Shown: positions 36,315-41,930, counted from the stretch's first letter. The stretch: DNA of 64,000 nucleotides from Bombilactobacillus folatiphilus (GCF_023380265.1 NZ_CP093366.1:930001-994000); one strand, 5' to 3'. Notes: generated by a model not told the origin, from the sequence alone. A program made the numbers and translations.

Positions 36315-36334
36315 AGCAACCATCACTGGTTGCT
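36315..36334 (-). terminator. Terminator downstream of the phage HTH gene
   Basis: AGCAACC and GGTTGCT arms, then TATTTTT on the minus strand. Confidence 0.7.
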
Positions 36335-36353
36335 TATGTAATATTTAGATTAA

Positions 36354-36385
36354 AAAAGTGACACTCTAGTTTGAGTATCACTTCT
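36354..36385 (-). terminator. Second terminator overlapping the HTH gene end
   Basis: AAGTGATACTC pairs with GAGTGTCACTT, followed by six Ts on the minus strand. Two terminators in tandem isolate the HTH gene from the packaging genes. Confidence 0.75.
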
Positions 36386-36590
36386 TTTTTCTTGGGTCTT
36401 TGATACCAGTCACAGCTTCCATACCTTTGGTAGTTACCACAATAGTTTTACCAAAGCGTCTATACGTTCCCTTGGGCCATTTATCCTTGGATTGTCGTAA
36501 TGATATTCTAACGTAAGATTCACTTTTCCCCCAAATCTCAGCTGCTTCACTGGAACTCATAATATCCGGATTATCCAAATTTATGTTCAA
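36378..36590 (-). CDS. Phage-associated helix-turn-helix protein
   Basis: 70 residues with an HTH of the winged/MerR-like excise type: PDIMSSSEAAEIWGKSESYV, followed by KWPKGTYRRFGKTIVVT. Such proteins are common just before terminase genes in Lactobacillus phages; they may be regulators of late genes. The start is TTG at 36590 with GAGGTG 6 nt upstream. Confidence 0.75.
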   Translation of the reverse strand: MNINLDNPDIMSSSEAAEIWGKSESYVRISLRQSKDKWPKGTYRRFGKTIVVTTKGMEAVTGIKDPRKKK

Positions 36591-36697
36591 TTAACACACC
36601 TCAAAACTATATCCAGTATCAAGCCTAGCGATAATGCTGTAATAATTGAAATTATATACTTGTGTAATTGCTTATTTTGAAGTTTATTTTTGTCCAT
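36587..36697 (-). CDS. Possible 36-residue membrane peptide
   Basis: Starts MDKNKLQNKQLHKYIISIIT and continues with a hydrophobic stretch LSLGLILDIVL; it overlaps the HTH gene start by 4 nt. There is no clear ribosome binding site. A hairpin formed by AATAAGCA and TGCTTATT (36713-36742) lies just upstream. Weakly supported. Confidence 0.3.
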   Translation of the reverse strand: MDKNKLQNKQLHKYIISIITALSLGLILDIVLRCVN

Positions 36698-36749
36698 GTT
36701 ATATTGAGTACAGCAATAAGCAAGGTCTCCAGCCCTGCTTATTATTAAC

Positions 36750-36887
36750 TTACTTGTGAAAGATTAGCTTATTTATTAGTTTGATTAAGTCATCAATCGG
36801 ATAAGCCCAAGCAGCGATTGCACCGTACTTCGCAATCAGAATACCCGCTTCTTTCGCGGTAAGTTTTTTCTTTTGCTTACTCAACAT
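36750..36887 (-). CDS. 45-residue cationic amphipathic peptide
   Basis: Reads MLSKQKKKLTAKEAGILIAK, then YGAIAAWAYPIDDLIKLINK and a short tail. Net charge is about +6 (nine Lys against three acids), with one Trp and alternating hydrophobic helices. The ribosome binding site is excellent (AAGGAGGTGAG before ATG) and a good promoter lies directly upstream. The AKYG...W pattern recalls leaderless class II bacteriocins such as aureocin A53 or lacticin Q, but similarity is weak. It could instead be a small phage membrane-active or regulatory peptide. Confidence 0.6.
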   Translation of the reverse strand: MLSKQKKKLTAKEAGILIAKYGAIAAWAYPIDDLIKLINKLIFHK

Positions 36888-36900
36888 CTCACCTCCTTAC

Positions 36901-36955
36901 ATCTATTATATTATCACCTTACCGTTATAAAGTCAACACTTTATCGTGATATCAC
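36901..36955 (-). promoter_or_regulatory. Promoter of the 45-residue peptide gene with a 10-nt palindrome
   Basis: On the minus strand TTGACT, 17 nt, TAATAT, close to consensus. A perfect GTGATATCAC palindrome (36946-36955) lies just upstream of the -35 and may be an operator. Confidence 0.65.
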
Positions 36956-36962
36956 AACAATA

Positions 36963-36985
36963 AAAAGCACTCAATTGAGTGCTTT
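36963..36985. terminator. Terminator behind hicB
   Basis: Perfect AAAGCACTCAA and TTGAGTGCTTT arms with a T run on the minus strand. Confidence 0.85.
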
Positions 36986-36993
36986 AATTACTA

Positions 36994-37374
36994 TTAAACT
37001 TCTAATTTAGCCTTCAATGCTTCGGTTAATACTGCTGAAAAGTTAATCTCTTTTTCTTTGCCTAGTTTGACCAAATACTCTGGAACTGATACGTTCTTGC
37101 GAACTGTCTTTGGATTTTGGCGGTGATACTCGTCCATATCAACATTTACAATCGTTTTAATATCTTTGTCGCCGATCTGTACATCCTCCAGTGGAGTCGC
37201 TTTAGGATATTCAGTATCATCTTCCAAAGCCAAGCCAATTAAATCTTGGGCCATAGTTAAAGCATCACTCATTGATTCTCCTTGCGTCCAACCGCCTTGA
37301 ATATCGGGAATCTCCACCGTGTATCCAACGTCTTCTGGATGCAAAATAACTGGATAGACAACTACTTTTTTCAT
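36994..37374 (-). CDS. hicB: Antitoxin HicB
   Basis: 126 residues. The N-terminal degraded RNase H-like HicB fold reads YTVEIPDIQGGWTQGESMSD and is followed by a C-terminal ribbon-helix-helix-type DNA-binding part (RKNVSVPEYLVKLGKEKEIN). It binds and blocks HicA and should repress the operon. AAGGAGG is upstream of the ATG. It follows hicA by 38 nt, the usual toxin-first order. Confidence 0.93.
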   Translation of the reverse strand: MKKVVVYPVILHPEDVGYTVEIPDIQGGWTQGESMSDALTMAQDLIGLALEDDTEYPKATPLEDVQIGDKDIKTIVNVDMDEYHRQNPKTVRKNVSVPEYLVKLGKEKEINFSAVLTEALKAKLEV

Positions 37375-37412
37375 GAAATATCCTCCTTTTGAGAGAGTAC
37401 AGAAACAGGGGC

Positions 37413-37601
37413 TTATTTCAGCCCTGCTTCTTTTAAAATACCTTGTTCCATACCCTTCTTTAATTCTTTAGAATGAATTGGAACAAAGACGGTCACGTTT
37501 GTTATAGGATTATACATTTTCAAATGGGAACCCTGCTGTGACTTTTCAATAAAACCGTTTTGCTTGAGAAGTTTAACCATCTCTCTCGGTTTCATTGGCA
37601 T
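37413..37601 (-). CDS. hicA: mRNA interferase toxin HicA
   Basis: 62-residue double-stranded-RNA-binding fold toxin that cuts mRNA independently of the ribosome. It has REMVKLLKQNGFIEKSQQGS with the catalytic His in GSHLKMY and a C-terminal GILKEAGL. Length is normal. AAGGAGGGG lies 9 nt before the ATG. The gene is intact, unlike the relic copy at 29390-29482. Confidence 0.93.
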   Translation of the reverse strand: MPMKPREMVKLLKQNGFIEKSQQGSHLKMYNPITNVTVFVPIHSKELKKGMEQGILKEAGLK

Positions 37602-37631
37602 TTCTTATACCCCCTCCTTATTACAATCATT

Positions 37632-37660
37632 ATTATACACAACAATGCGTATAATAGCAA
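37632..37660 (-). promoter_or_regulatory. hicAB promoter with operator palindrome
   Basis: On the minus strand TTGCTA, 17 nt, TATAAT. The -10 and the -35 edge are the two arms of a palindrome, ATTATAC-N10-GTATAAT (37632-37655), a likely HicB operator. Confidence 0.75.
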
Positions 37661-37708
37661 GCGATATATTAGTTATTTAAAAAATATTCCAGTTGGGCCA
37701 AAAAGTGG

Positions 37709-37895
37709 CTCTCATATTTGATTTGTATGCAATTTAAATTTGATTTACGTCTAACTATATTCAATACAACTATAATTGCTTTGTGGGCTTAATATCGGCT
37801 GTTGCGTTGATTCGTTATTTTTGACACAAAAAAATCGCCCGTCGGCGACTCGATTTGACATTTTACTACTGCTAAATCCTTAAGGGTACAAAAAC
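37709..37895. repeat. Left arm of a ~186-nt inverted repeat
   Basis: Matches 38929-39114 in inverted orientation. The inner 82 nt (repeat plus terminator) are nearly identical: two mismatches in the repeat and one deleted base beyond the terminator. The outer ~114 nt align without gaps at roughly 70% identity, mostly transitions. Confidence 0.85.
37824..37856 (-). terminator. Terminator of the CRISPR-like array
   Basis: On the minus strand ATCGAGTCGCC, GAC, GGGCGAT, then seven Ts, directly after the last repeat. An identical copy follows the solitary repeat on the other strand. Confidence 0.8.
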
Positions 37896-38027
37896 AAGTC
37901 TGGGTAAGGCTGGTTATTATGTTCCATTTTACTACTGCTAAATCCTTAAGGGTACAAAAACCGATAAAAGTGCTAAGTCTTTAATAGACGAATTTTACTA
38001 CTGCTAAATCCTTAAGGGTACAAAAAC
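37860..38027 (-). CRISPR. Mini CRISPR array: three 36-nt repeats, two 30-nt spacers
   Basis: Identical repeats at 37860-37895, 37926-37961 and 37992-38027, with exactly 30 nt between them (37896-37925, 37962-37991). In the minus orientation each repeat starts GTTTTTGTACCC and ends AGTAGTAAAAT. The GTTTTTGTAC start is that of type II-A repeats of the S. thermophilus CRISPR1 group. The two spacers differ, and each has one open frame that reads as plausible coding sequence. A terminator follows the last repeat. No cas gene is in the window. Confidence 0.88.
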
Positions 38028-38098
38028 TAATAATGAACTACATAGTCCAAAAAAACTGACGACTTTAAAAGCTAAAGAATCATTGGAGGATTAATTTT
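38028..38098. promoter_or_regulatory. Region between the array and the membrane-protein gene
   Basis: Would be the leader of the array (read leftward) and the promoter region of the gene at 38099 (read rightward). Its right part, with GTCCAAA and CTGACGACTTT, is related to 28443-28515. GGAGGA before the ATG is the gene's ribosome binding site. No strong -35/-10 was found for the leftward direction. Confidence 0.5.
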
Positions 38099-38926
38099 AT
38101 GTGGATTTATTTAACTGTAGAAATACTGGTGTTGGTCATTTCGATATTAATATTGGGATTAAAATTACTTGATGCAATAGGAATACAAATATTGCCTATC
38201 AGCAATAAAGCGACAAAAATTAGTGCTTATCTGGCTATAATTTCATTTATATTGATCCTAATTACTAGTTTTTCCGGAACCAAGGGTTTTCATTCATTCA
38301 AGTTTCTGCTAATTAACTTTATTATTTTAATAATTTCGGGTTTTGTATTATACATGCAATTGGCATCTGAGGAAAAAAGCAGGAAAAAAATAACATTGAC
38401 TTTTGGTTCAATTGCTGCATTATCCATTACCATCTTTGTAGTAGCAATTTTAACTCCAAATCCTAGTGCGAAGTCCAAACCTAATCCAGATAACGGTTTA
38501 ACTGATGAAGAAGTAGCTGAACAAAATAAAGAAGACGAAAAAGCTGCAGCAAAAAAAGATAAGCAAGAGAAGCAAGAAAAAAGTATTAATTCAGATATAA
38601 CTGACCTACTTAATGATGATAAAAAAGATGCATCAAATGGCGATACTAACTATCAATATGCAAACTATATTCAAAAGATAGAATATACAAATGACAGCAC
38701 CAAAGTTTATGTAAATACAGATTTTGTTAACTTAGACGATAATACTAAAAACCAAGTAGCCGAAAAGGTTCAAGGAGTTATTGGAGCTGGTGTGGCCATG
38801 GAAAAAACTGATTATAAACCAGCTGATGATCACGCAGGTTACTCACTATACTTTTGGTATGGTCAACGAGGCATTGGTCATTCTAAACTCAGTGATAGCC
38901 ATCAATATAAATGGTACTCAAATTAA
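38099..38926 (+). CDS. Unknown membrane protein enclosed by the inverted repeat
   Basis: 275 residues: four membrane helices (about 3-22, 43-60, 69-86, 99-117), a charged Lys/Glu/Asp linker with coiled-coil character (EEVAEQNKEDEKAAAKKDKQ), and a C-terminal domain of about 90 residues (YIQKIEYTNDSTKVYVNTDF ... GYSLYFWYGQRGIGHSKLSD). The last part resembles the surface domains of uncharacterised lactobacillar proteins often encoded in prophages. The ribosome binding site is GGAGGA. Its stop lies 2 nt before the solitary repeat, so its mRNA would end in a CRISPR-like repeat and terminator. No function is known. Confidence 0.75.
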   Translation: MWIYLTVEILVLVISILILGLKLLDAIGIQILPISNKATKISAYLAIISFILILITSFSGTKGFHSFKFLLINFIILIISGFVLYMQLASEEKSRKKITLTFGSIAALSITIFVVAILTPNPSAKSKPNPDNGLTDEEVAEQNKEDEKAAAKKDKQEKQEKSINSDITDLLNDDKKDASNGDTNYQYANYIQKIEYTNDSTKVYVNTDFVNLDDNTKNQVAEKVQGVIGAGVAMEKTDYKPADDHAGYSLYFWYGQRGIGHSKLSDSHQYKWYSN

Positions 38927-38928
38927 TT

Positions 38929-38964
38929 GTTGTTATACCCTTAAGGATTTAGCAGTAGTAAAAT
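38929..38964 (+). repeat. Solitary CRISPR-like repeat
   Basis: 34 of 36 nt identical to the array repeats, on the opposite strand (GTTGTTATACCC instead of GTTTTTGTACCC at the start, the rest identical). It is followed at once by the same terminator as the array. There is no spacer and no second repeat beside it. Confidence 0.85.
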
Positions 38965-38971
38965 GTCAAAT

Positions 38972-38998
38972 CGAGTCGCCGACGGGCGATTTTTTTGT
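38972..38998 (+). terminator. Terminator after the solitary repeat
   Basis: Same hairpin and seven-T tail as at 37824-37856, here serving the plus-strand gene at 38099. Confidence 0.8.
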
Positions 38999-39149
38999 GT
39001 AAAAATAACGAGTTAGCAAAATAGTCGATATTAAACTCATGTAGTAACTTTAGCCATGCTGAATAAGGTTAGACACAAACCAAATCTAAATTTTATACAA
39101 ACAAAATACGAGAATCGTTTTTGAAGTTTAAAATATTTTGACCAAATAA

Positions 39150-39175
39150 AAAGCCTACATTAATGTAAGCTTTTT
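39150..39175 (-). terminator. Terminator behind the 39208 gene
   Basis: AAGCTTACATT and AATGTAGGCTT arms with a T run on the minus strand. Confidence 0.75.
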
Positions 39176-39207
39176 AACTATTTAAATATAATTTGCTTTT
39201 ATATAAA

Positions 39208-39546
39208 TTAATTTTTGGATAAAACATAGTTCCGAACTGTATTGGTGTGTTGACCATAATCGTTTATTTTAGAGAGCGCTCGGTTTGCGATAATGGTCTT
39301 CTTAAGGTCACTTTCTAATATCAGGCTATCTACTCTGCTTTTTACCGCACCCTTTTTAGAAACTATCGCATCTTCAGTTTTTGTCGCATATCCGTTAGGG
39401 CTGATAGCGGTTACTCCACCGTCACTAAGGTTAGGTACCAAGCTTATCAATGTGGCAAGCAATAGTATTGCTAATAGTGACAATACTATTATTTTTTTGA
39501 ATATGTTTAAAAAATTAATGCTAATTGAATTAGTTATTAAAATCAT
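39208..39546 (-). CDS. Unknown protein with one N-terminal membrane segment
   Basis: About 112 residues from the ATG at 39546; an upstream ATG gives 124. A single hydrophobic segment (KIIVLSLLAILLLATLISLV) is followed by a polar domain of about 70 residues (VTAISPNGYATKTEDAIVSK ... NDYGQHTNTVRNYVLSKN). It could be secreted or membrane anchored; there is no lipobox Cys. The ribosome binding site is weak. No family is recognised. Confidence 0.5.
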   Translation of the reverse strand: MILITNSISINFLNIFKKIIVLSLLAILLLATLISLVPNLSDGGVTAISPNGYATKTEDAIVSKKGAVKSRVDSLILESDLKKTIIANRALSKINDYGQHTNTVRNYVLSKN

Positions 39547-39635
39547 CTTCTTTCTTAAATAGTTACTAATATATATTATCATGGAAGCGATTGAAAGTTT
39601 ATGGAGTCAATACTTTTTTCATTGATTAGAATATC

Positions 39636-39712
39636 CAATGCCTACTACTGTCTTTTAAAAGGAAAAACAAAGTCGTTGTCCACCAACGGTTACAGCCATT
39701 TTTATTTTTTCT
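39636..39712 (+). ncRNA. Possible tracrRNA-like segment (speculative)
   Basis: TACTACTG (39643-39650) and ACAAAG (39667-39672) are complementary to the two ends of the array repeat, with the same 16-nt distance as in the repeat. The middle does not match. A small hairpin CGTTG/CAACG (39674-39688) and a T-rich tail (39699-39710) follow. A TAGAAT (39628-39633) is a possible -10. This may be a decayed tracrRNA or coincidence. Confidence 0.25.
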
Positions 39713-39749
39713 AGGGAAAAAGCCGTAAACTAATTATATGTATTTTTAA

Positions 39750-39782
39750 TTGTTCAATTTAGCATCAATGTGTTATATTGGT
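39750..39782 (+). promoter_or_regulatory. Promoter of the putative antisense RNA
   Basis: TTGTTC, 18 nt, TATATT (about 39774-39779), directly before a short RNA-like segment that ends at a terminator. Confidence 0.5.
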
Positions 39783-39907
39783 AATGAAAAAGGAGCTAGT
39801 GCTGGATACACTAACTCCCTTGGTGAAGTTGCTAAGACAGTGACTATTTAATTTTAATTAAACAAGAACAGCCATCAGCCTTGCAGGGTTAGGACGGCTG
39901 TTTTTTT
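39782..39907 (+). ncRNA. Putative antisense RNA of a type I toxin-antitoxin locus
   Basis: Short noncoding segment with a 5' hairpin (GGAGCTAGTG ... CACTAACTCC) and a 3' bidirectional terminator (ACAGCC ... GGCTGT, then Ts). Its CACTAACTCCCTT can pair with the AAGGAGTAGT at the toxin ribosome binding site. Converging transcripts that share a terminator are the layout of the Fst/par family. Confidence 0.5.
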
Positions 39908-39908
39908 G

Positions 39909-40001
39909 TTATTTGCTGAATAATTTGATCAGCGCGATAACAAATTCTAGTACGGCTTTGATCATAATCACAGCCTTTAATACTAGAAACAGAATATCCA
40001 T
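39909..40001 (-). CDS. Putative type I toxin peptide, 30 residues
   Basis: Reads MDILFLVLKAVIMIKAVLEF and then VIALIKLFSK: one hydrophobic helix with a basic end, the profile of small membrane toxins. The stop lies just before the shared terminator, as in Fst-type loci. AAGGAG is 14 nt before the ATG. A long leader (about 40010-40110), with a second AAGGAAGTGGT near 40065, precedes it. The sequence does not closely match Fst itself. Confidence 0.5.
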   Translation of the reverse strand: MDILFLVLKAVIMIKAVLEFVIALIKLFSK

Positions 40002-40140
40002 GAGGATATTGACTACTCCTTTCTTTGGAATCTGGGGTTACGGTTTTTACACCATAAGCACCACTTCCTTTCAGGAATAGCCACCATCTTAGCTTTCACT
40101 TCACTAATAAATATCCTATCATATTTAGCCTGATAAATTC
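40002..40140 (-). promoter_or_regulatory. Leader and promoter of the putative toxin
   Basis: Minus-strand leader with two related purine-rich sites, GAAAGGAAGTGGT and GAAAGGAGTAGTC, the kind of direct repeats recognised by an antisense RNA. A TATGAT (near 40116) could be the -10. Confidence 0.4.
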
Positions 40141-40226
40141 AGGCTGTTTTTTTATATTATTTTAATAAAAGTATTGATTTTTAATACTATCATTAGTATC
40201 ATATTAGGAATATGGAGGTAAAAATA

Positions 40227-40427
40227 ATGACAAAAGAAAAAAATAAACAAACAGAAGCCAACAAACGTTGGCAAGAAAAAAATCGTGATCGTACTCGTTA
40301 TTTGCGCAATCGTTCCACCGCTCGCAGTTTCGTCAAAAAATGGGCACTACAAGAGGATTTAGATGAGCTTAAGGAATTGATCAATGAACGAGAACAATTG
40401 CTCAAACAACAAGAAAACGAGTCATAA
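40227..40427 (+). CDS. Small basic protein upstream of the integrase
   Basis: 66 residues, highly charged: MTKEKNKQTEANKRWQEKNR, then RYLRNRSTARSFVKKWALQE and a coiled-coil-like end (LKELINEREQLLKQQ). Similar small proteins sit just before integrase genes in several Gram-positive elements; a directionality-factor role or copy-number role is possible but unproven. The ATG at 40227 is supported by GGAGGT 6 nt upstream. It is separated from the integrase start by 13 nt. Confidence 0.65.
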   Translation: MTKEKNKQTEANKRWQEKNRDRTRYLRNRSTARSFVKKWALQEDLDELKELINEREQLLKQQENES

Positions 40428-40440
40428 GGAGAAATTATAA

Positions 40441-41606
40441 ATGCCAAAAAAATTAAAGCAATCCATAAATACAAATTGTCATCTGGTAAAGAAAAGTATG
40501 AGTTTTCAATCCGCGCGAATAAAAGCAAGATCATTCATAAACGTGGATATCTAACTTATGAGGAAACTCAACTAGCTTATCTCAATTTGAAACAACAAAT
40601 CCTTAATGGTGATCTTGATACTGAAATCCAACAAATCAAGTACGAAGAATTGTACTACAAATGGTTGAAACGCTATGCCAACACTGTCAAAGAAAGTACC
40701 CTCAATAAAACAATGACAATTTTTAAATTGCACATTCCCCCCCGTTTTGGTGATAAATACGTCAATGACATCACGGTTCAGGAATGCCAAGCTGCAGTCG
40801 ATTTTTGGGCTGAGAAAATGGTTAAATACAAGTTTATATACAATTATGCCAACCACGTCTTCAAAGACGCTGTGAGGCTGAAATACATCAAAAATAGCCT
40901 CATGGATAATGTCGACGTCCCCAAAACCACCAAACATATTAAAGAACTACGCAATCAAAAGAACGATCACAATTTTTACAGCAAGCAACAATTGGAACAA
41001 TTTTTAAATACAGCCCGCACCTTTATGCCCTTTCAAATCTATTCCTTCTTTAGACTGTTAGCCTACTCAGGAATGCGTAAGGGTGAAATTTTGGCTTTGA
41101 CATGGGGAGACATCAATTTCAACGAACAAAACCTTAGCATCAACAAAACTGTATCTTCGGGCCTAAATTACTTAGAAAAAATTACTAGTCCCAAAAGCGA
41201 AGCTTCTATCAGAACTATTGTCATCGATGAAACGACGCTTGCTATTTTAAAGCAATGGCAGAATATCCAAAAAGAATTTTTGCAGCTAGATATTTTACCC
41301 AAAGATCAAGTTGTATTTCAAAACAAGGCTAATGAGCACTATGCGTTACCGCAACCGCGAAAATAGTTAATCAAAATTGCCAAACTAGCAAAGTTACCAA
41401 TAATTACCGTCCACGGTTTCCGCCACACGCATGCTACATTGCTCTATGACGAGAACCCATATATTACTACAGCCAAAGACGTCCAGAAGCGCCTAGGCCA
41501 CTCGGATGTCAGTGTAACAATGAATATTTACGAACATACCACTGACAATTCAGATAAAAAAATTATTGACGCAATTAATTCGTTTGACCGGCAAAACGCC
41601 GAATAA
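40441..41606 (+). pseudogene. int: Phage tyrosine integrase, frameshifted and with an internal amber codon
   Basis: Site-specific recombinase, about 387 codons if repaired. The ATG at 40441 (AAGGAG upstream) is out of frame with the rest: the A run at 40446-40452 is one base short. The reading AKKIKAIHKYKLSSGKEKYE onward lies in the next frame. The core-binding domain and first catalytic Arg (YSGMRKGEILAL) are intact. A TAG at 41364-41366, probably from TGG, then stops the frame. Beyond it the same frame continues with VHGFRHTHATLL (HxxR), RLGHSD and the nucleophile Tyr in NIYEH. No active enzyme should be made. Confidence 0.92.
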
Positions 41607-41610
41607 TCGT

Positions 41611-41708
41611 CGTGGTAACAAATTTAATTCGATATCTAACGTTTTTTGACCGTGGTAACAAATTTTAGGGGTCGTGGTAACATTTTTGGTAACAAAAAGC
41701 TGGTAACT
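41611..41708. repeat. Cluster of GGTAAC direct repeats after the integrase gene
   Basis: CGTGGTAACA occurs at 41611, 41651 and 41673; related TTGGTAACAAAA and GCTGGTAACT follow at 41686 and 41699. The position between integrase and tRNA fits arm-type integrase binding sites of the phage attachment region. Confidence 0.55.
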
Positions 41709-41740
41709 ATTGATATTCATTGATAAAGAATAGGCAAAAC

Positions 41741-41774
41741 AAAAGCCCTTGAATGTTGAATTCAAGGGCTTTTT
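41741..41774. terminator. Bidirectional terminator between integrase and tRNA-Ser
   Basis: AAAAGCCCTTGAA pairs with TTCAAGGGCTTTT, with A/T runs on both sides. It ends the apt-tRNA transcript and the integrase transcript. Confidence 0.88.
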
Positions 41775-41818
41775 GATAACTATTGTTGCTTATTGATAAA
41801 GACTGAAAACGTTCCAAA

Positions 41819-41905
41819 GGAGAGTACAGGATTTGAACCTGCGCGCCGATATTAATCGGTTCGCCGGATTTCGAGTCCGGTGCATTACCACTCTGCCAAC
41901 TCTCC
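41819..41905 (-). tRNA. tRNA-Ser(CGA)
   Basis: 87-nt cloverleaf with a 7-bp acceptor stem (GGAGAGT/ACTCTCC), a long variable arm typical of class II tRNAs, T arm GGTTCAAATCC and anticodon loop CTCGAAA giving anticodon CGA (codon UCG). CCA is not encoded. The base after the acceptor stem reads T, not the usual serine discriminator G (see findings). It lies between the prophage and apt. Confidence 0.92.
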
Positions 41906-41930
41906 ATAAAAAGCAGTTAGCAAACTGCTA

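Larger units (their letters stand above)
38929..39114. repeat. Right arm of the ~186-nt inverted repeat
   Basis: Counterpart of 37709-37895. After the shared repeat and terminator the similarity continues for about 114 nt at roughly 70%. There is no transposase inside or near, and no clear target-site duplication outside. Confidence 0.85.
30681..41708. mobile_element. Decayed prophage next to tRNA-Ser
   Basis: Integrase (plus strand) beside tRNA-Ser at one end. Leftward on the minus strand are an HTH gene, small genes, terminases, portal, minor head and scaffold, the normal order of a temperate siphovirus. All capsid, tail and lysis genes, replication genes and the CI/Cro lysogeny switch are missing. 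Integrase, small terminase and scaffold are broken. HicAB, the CRISPR-like array and a probable type I toxin locus occupy the early region. The left attachment site could not be located. Confidence 0.85.

Noticed and set aside
36713..36742. Terminator between the 45-residue peptide gene and the HTH gene
   Set aside because: The hairpin is good (AATAAGCA/TGCTTATT) but neither strand has a T run after it. It may be another RNA structure.
37391..37410. Attachment-site copy of the tRNA-Ser 3' end (GAGAGTACAG shared)
   Set aside because: Only ten bases match and the position is inside the prophage, between hicA and hicB. This is too short and in the wrong place for an att core.
37860..38027. Repeats as plasmid iterons or transcription-factor direct repeats
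   Set aside because: The repeats are 36 nt, fully identical, spaced by exactly 30 nt of unrelated sequence, and begin like type II-A CRISPR repeats. Iterons are normally shorter and more closely packed. No Rep gene is present.
37709..39114. Insertion sequence with terminal inverted repeats
   Set aside because: No transposase motif is present in the enclosed protein, there is no clear target duplication, and the best conserved parts are the inner ends, not the outer ones.
40010..40140. Riboswitch upstream of a small gene
   Set aside because: Structure and repeats fit the leader of a type I toxin better. No known riboswitch core was recognised.
30681..41708. Active prophage or phage satellite
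   Set aside because: Integrase has two inactivating changes, the small terminase is frameshifted, the scaffold is truncated and no replication, tail or lysis genes exist. It is a remnant.
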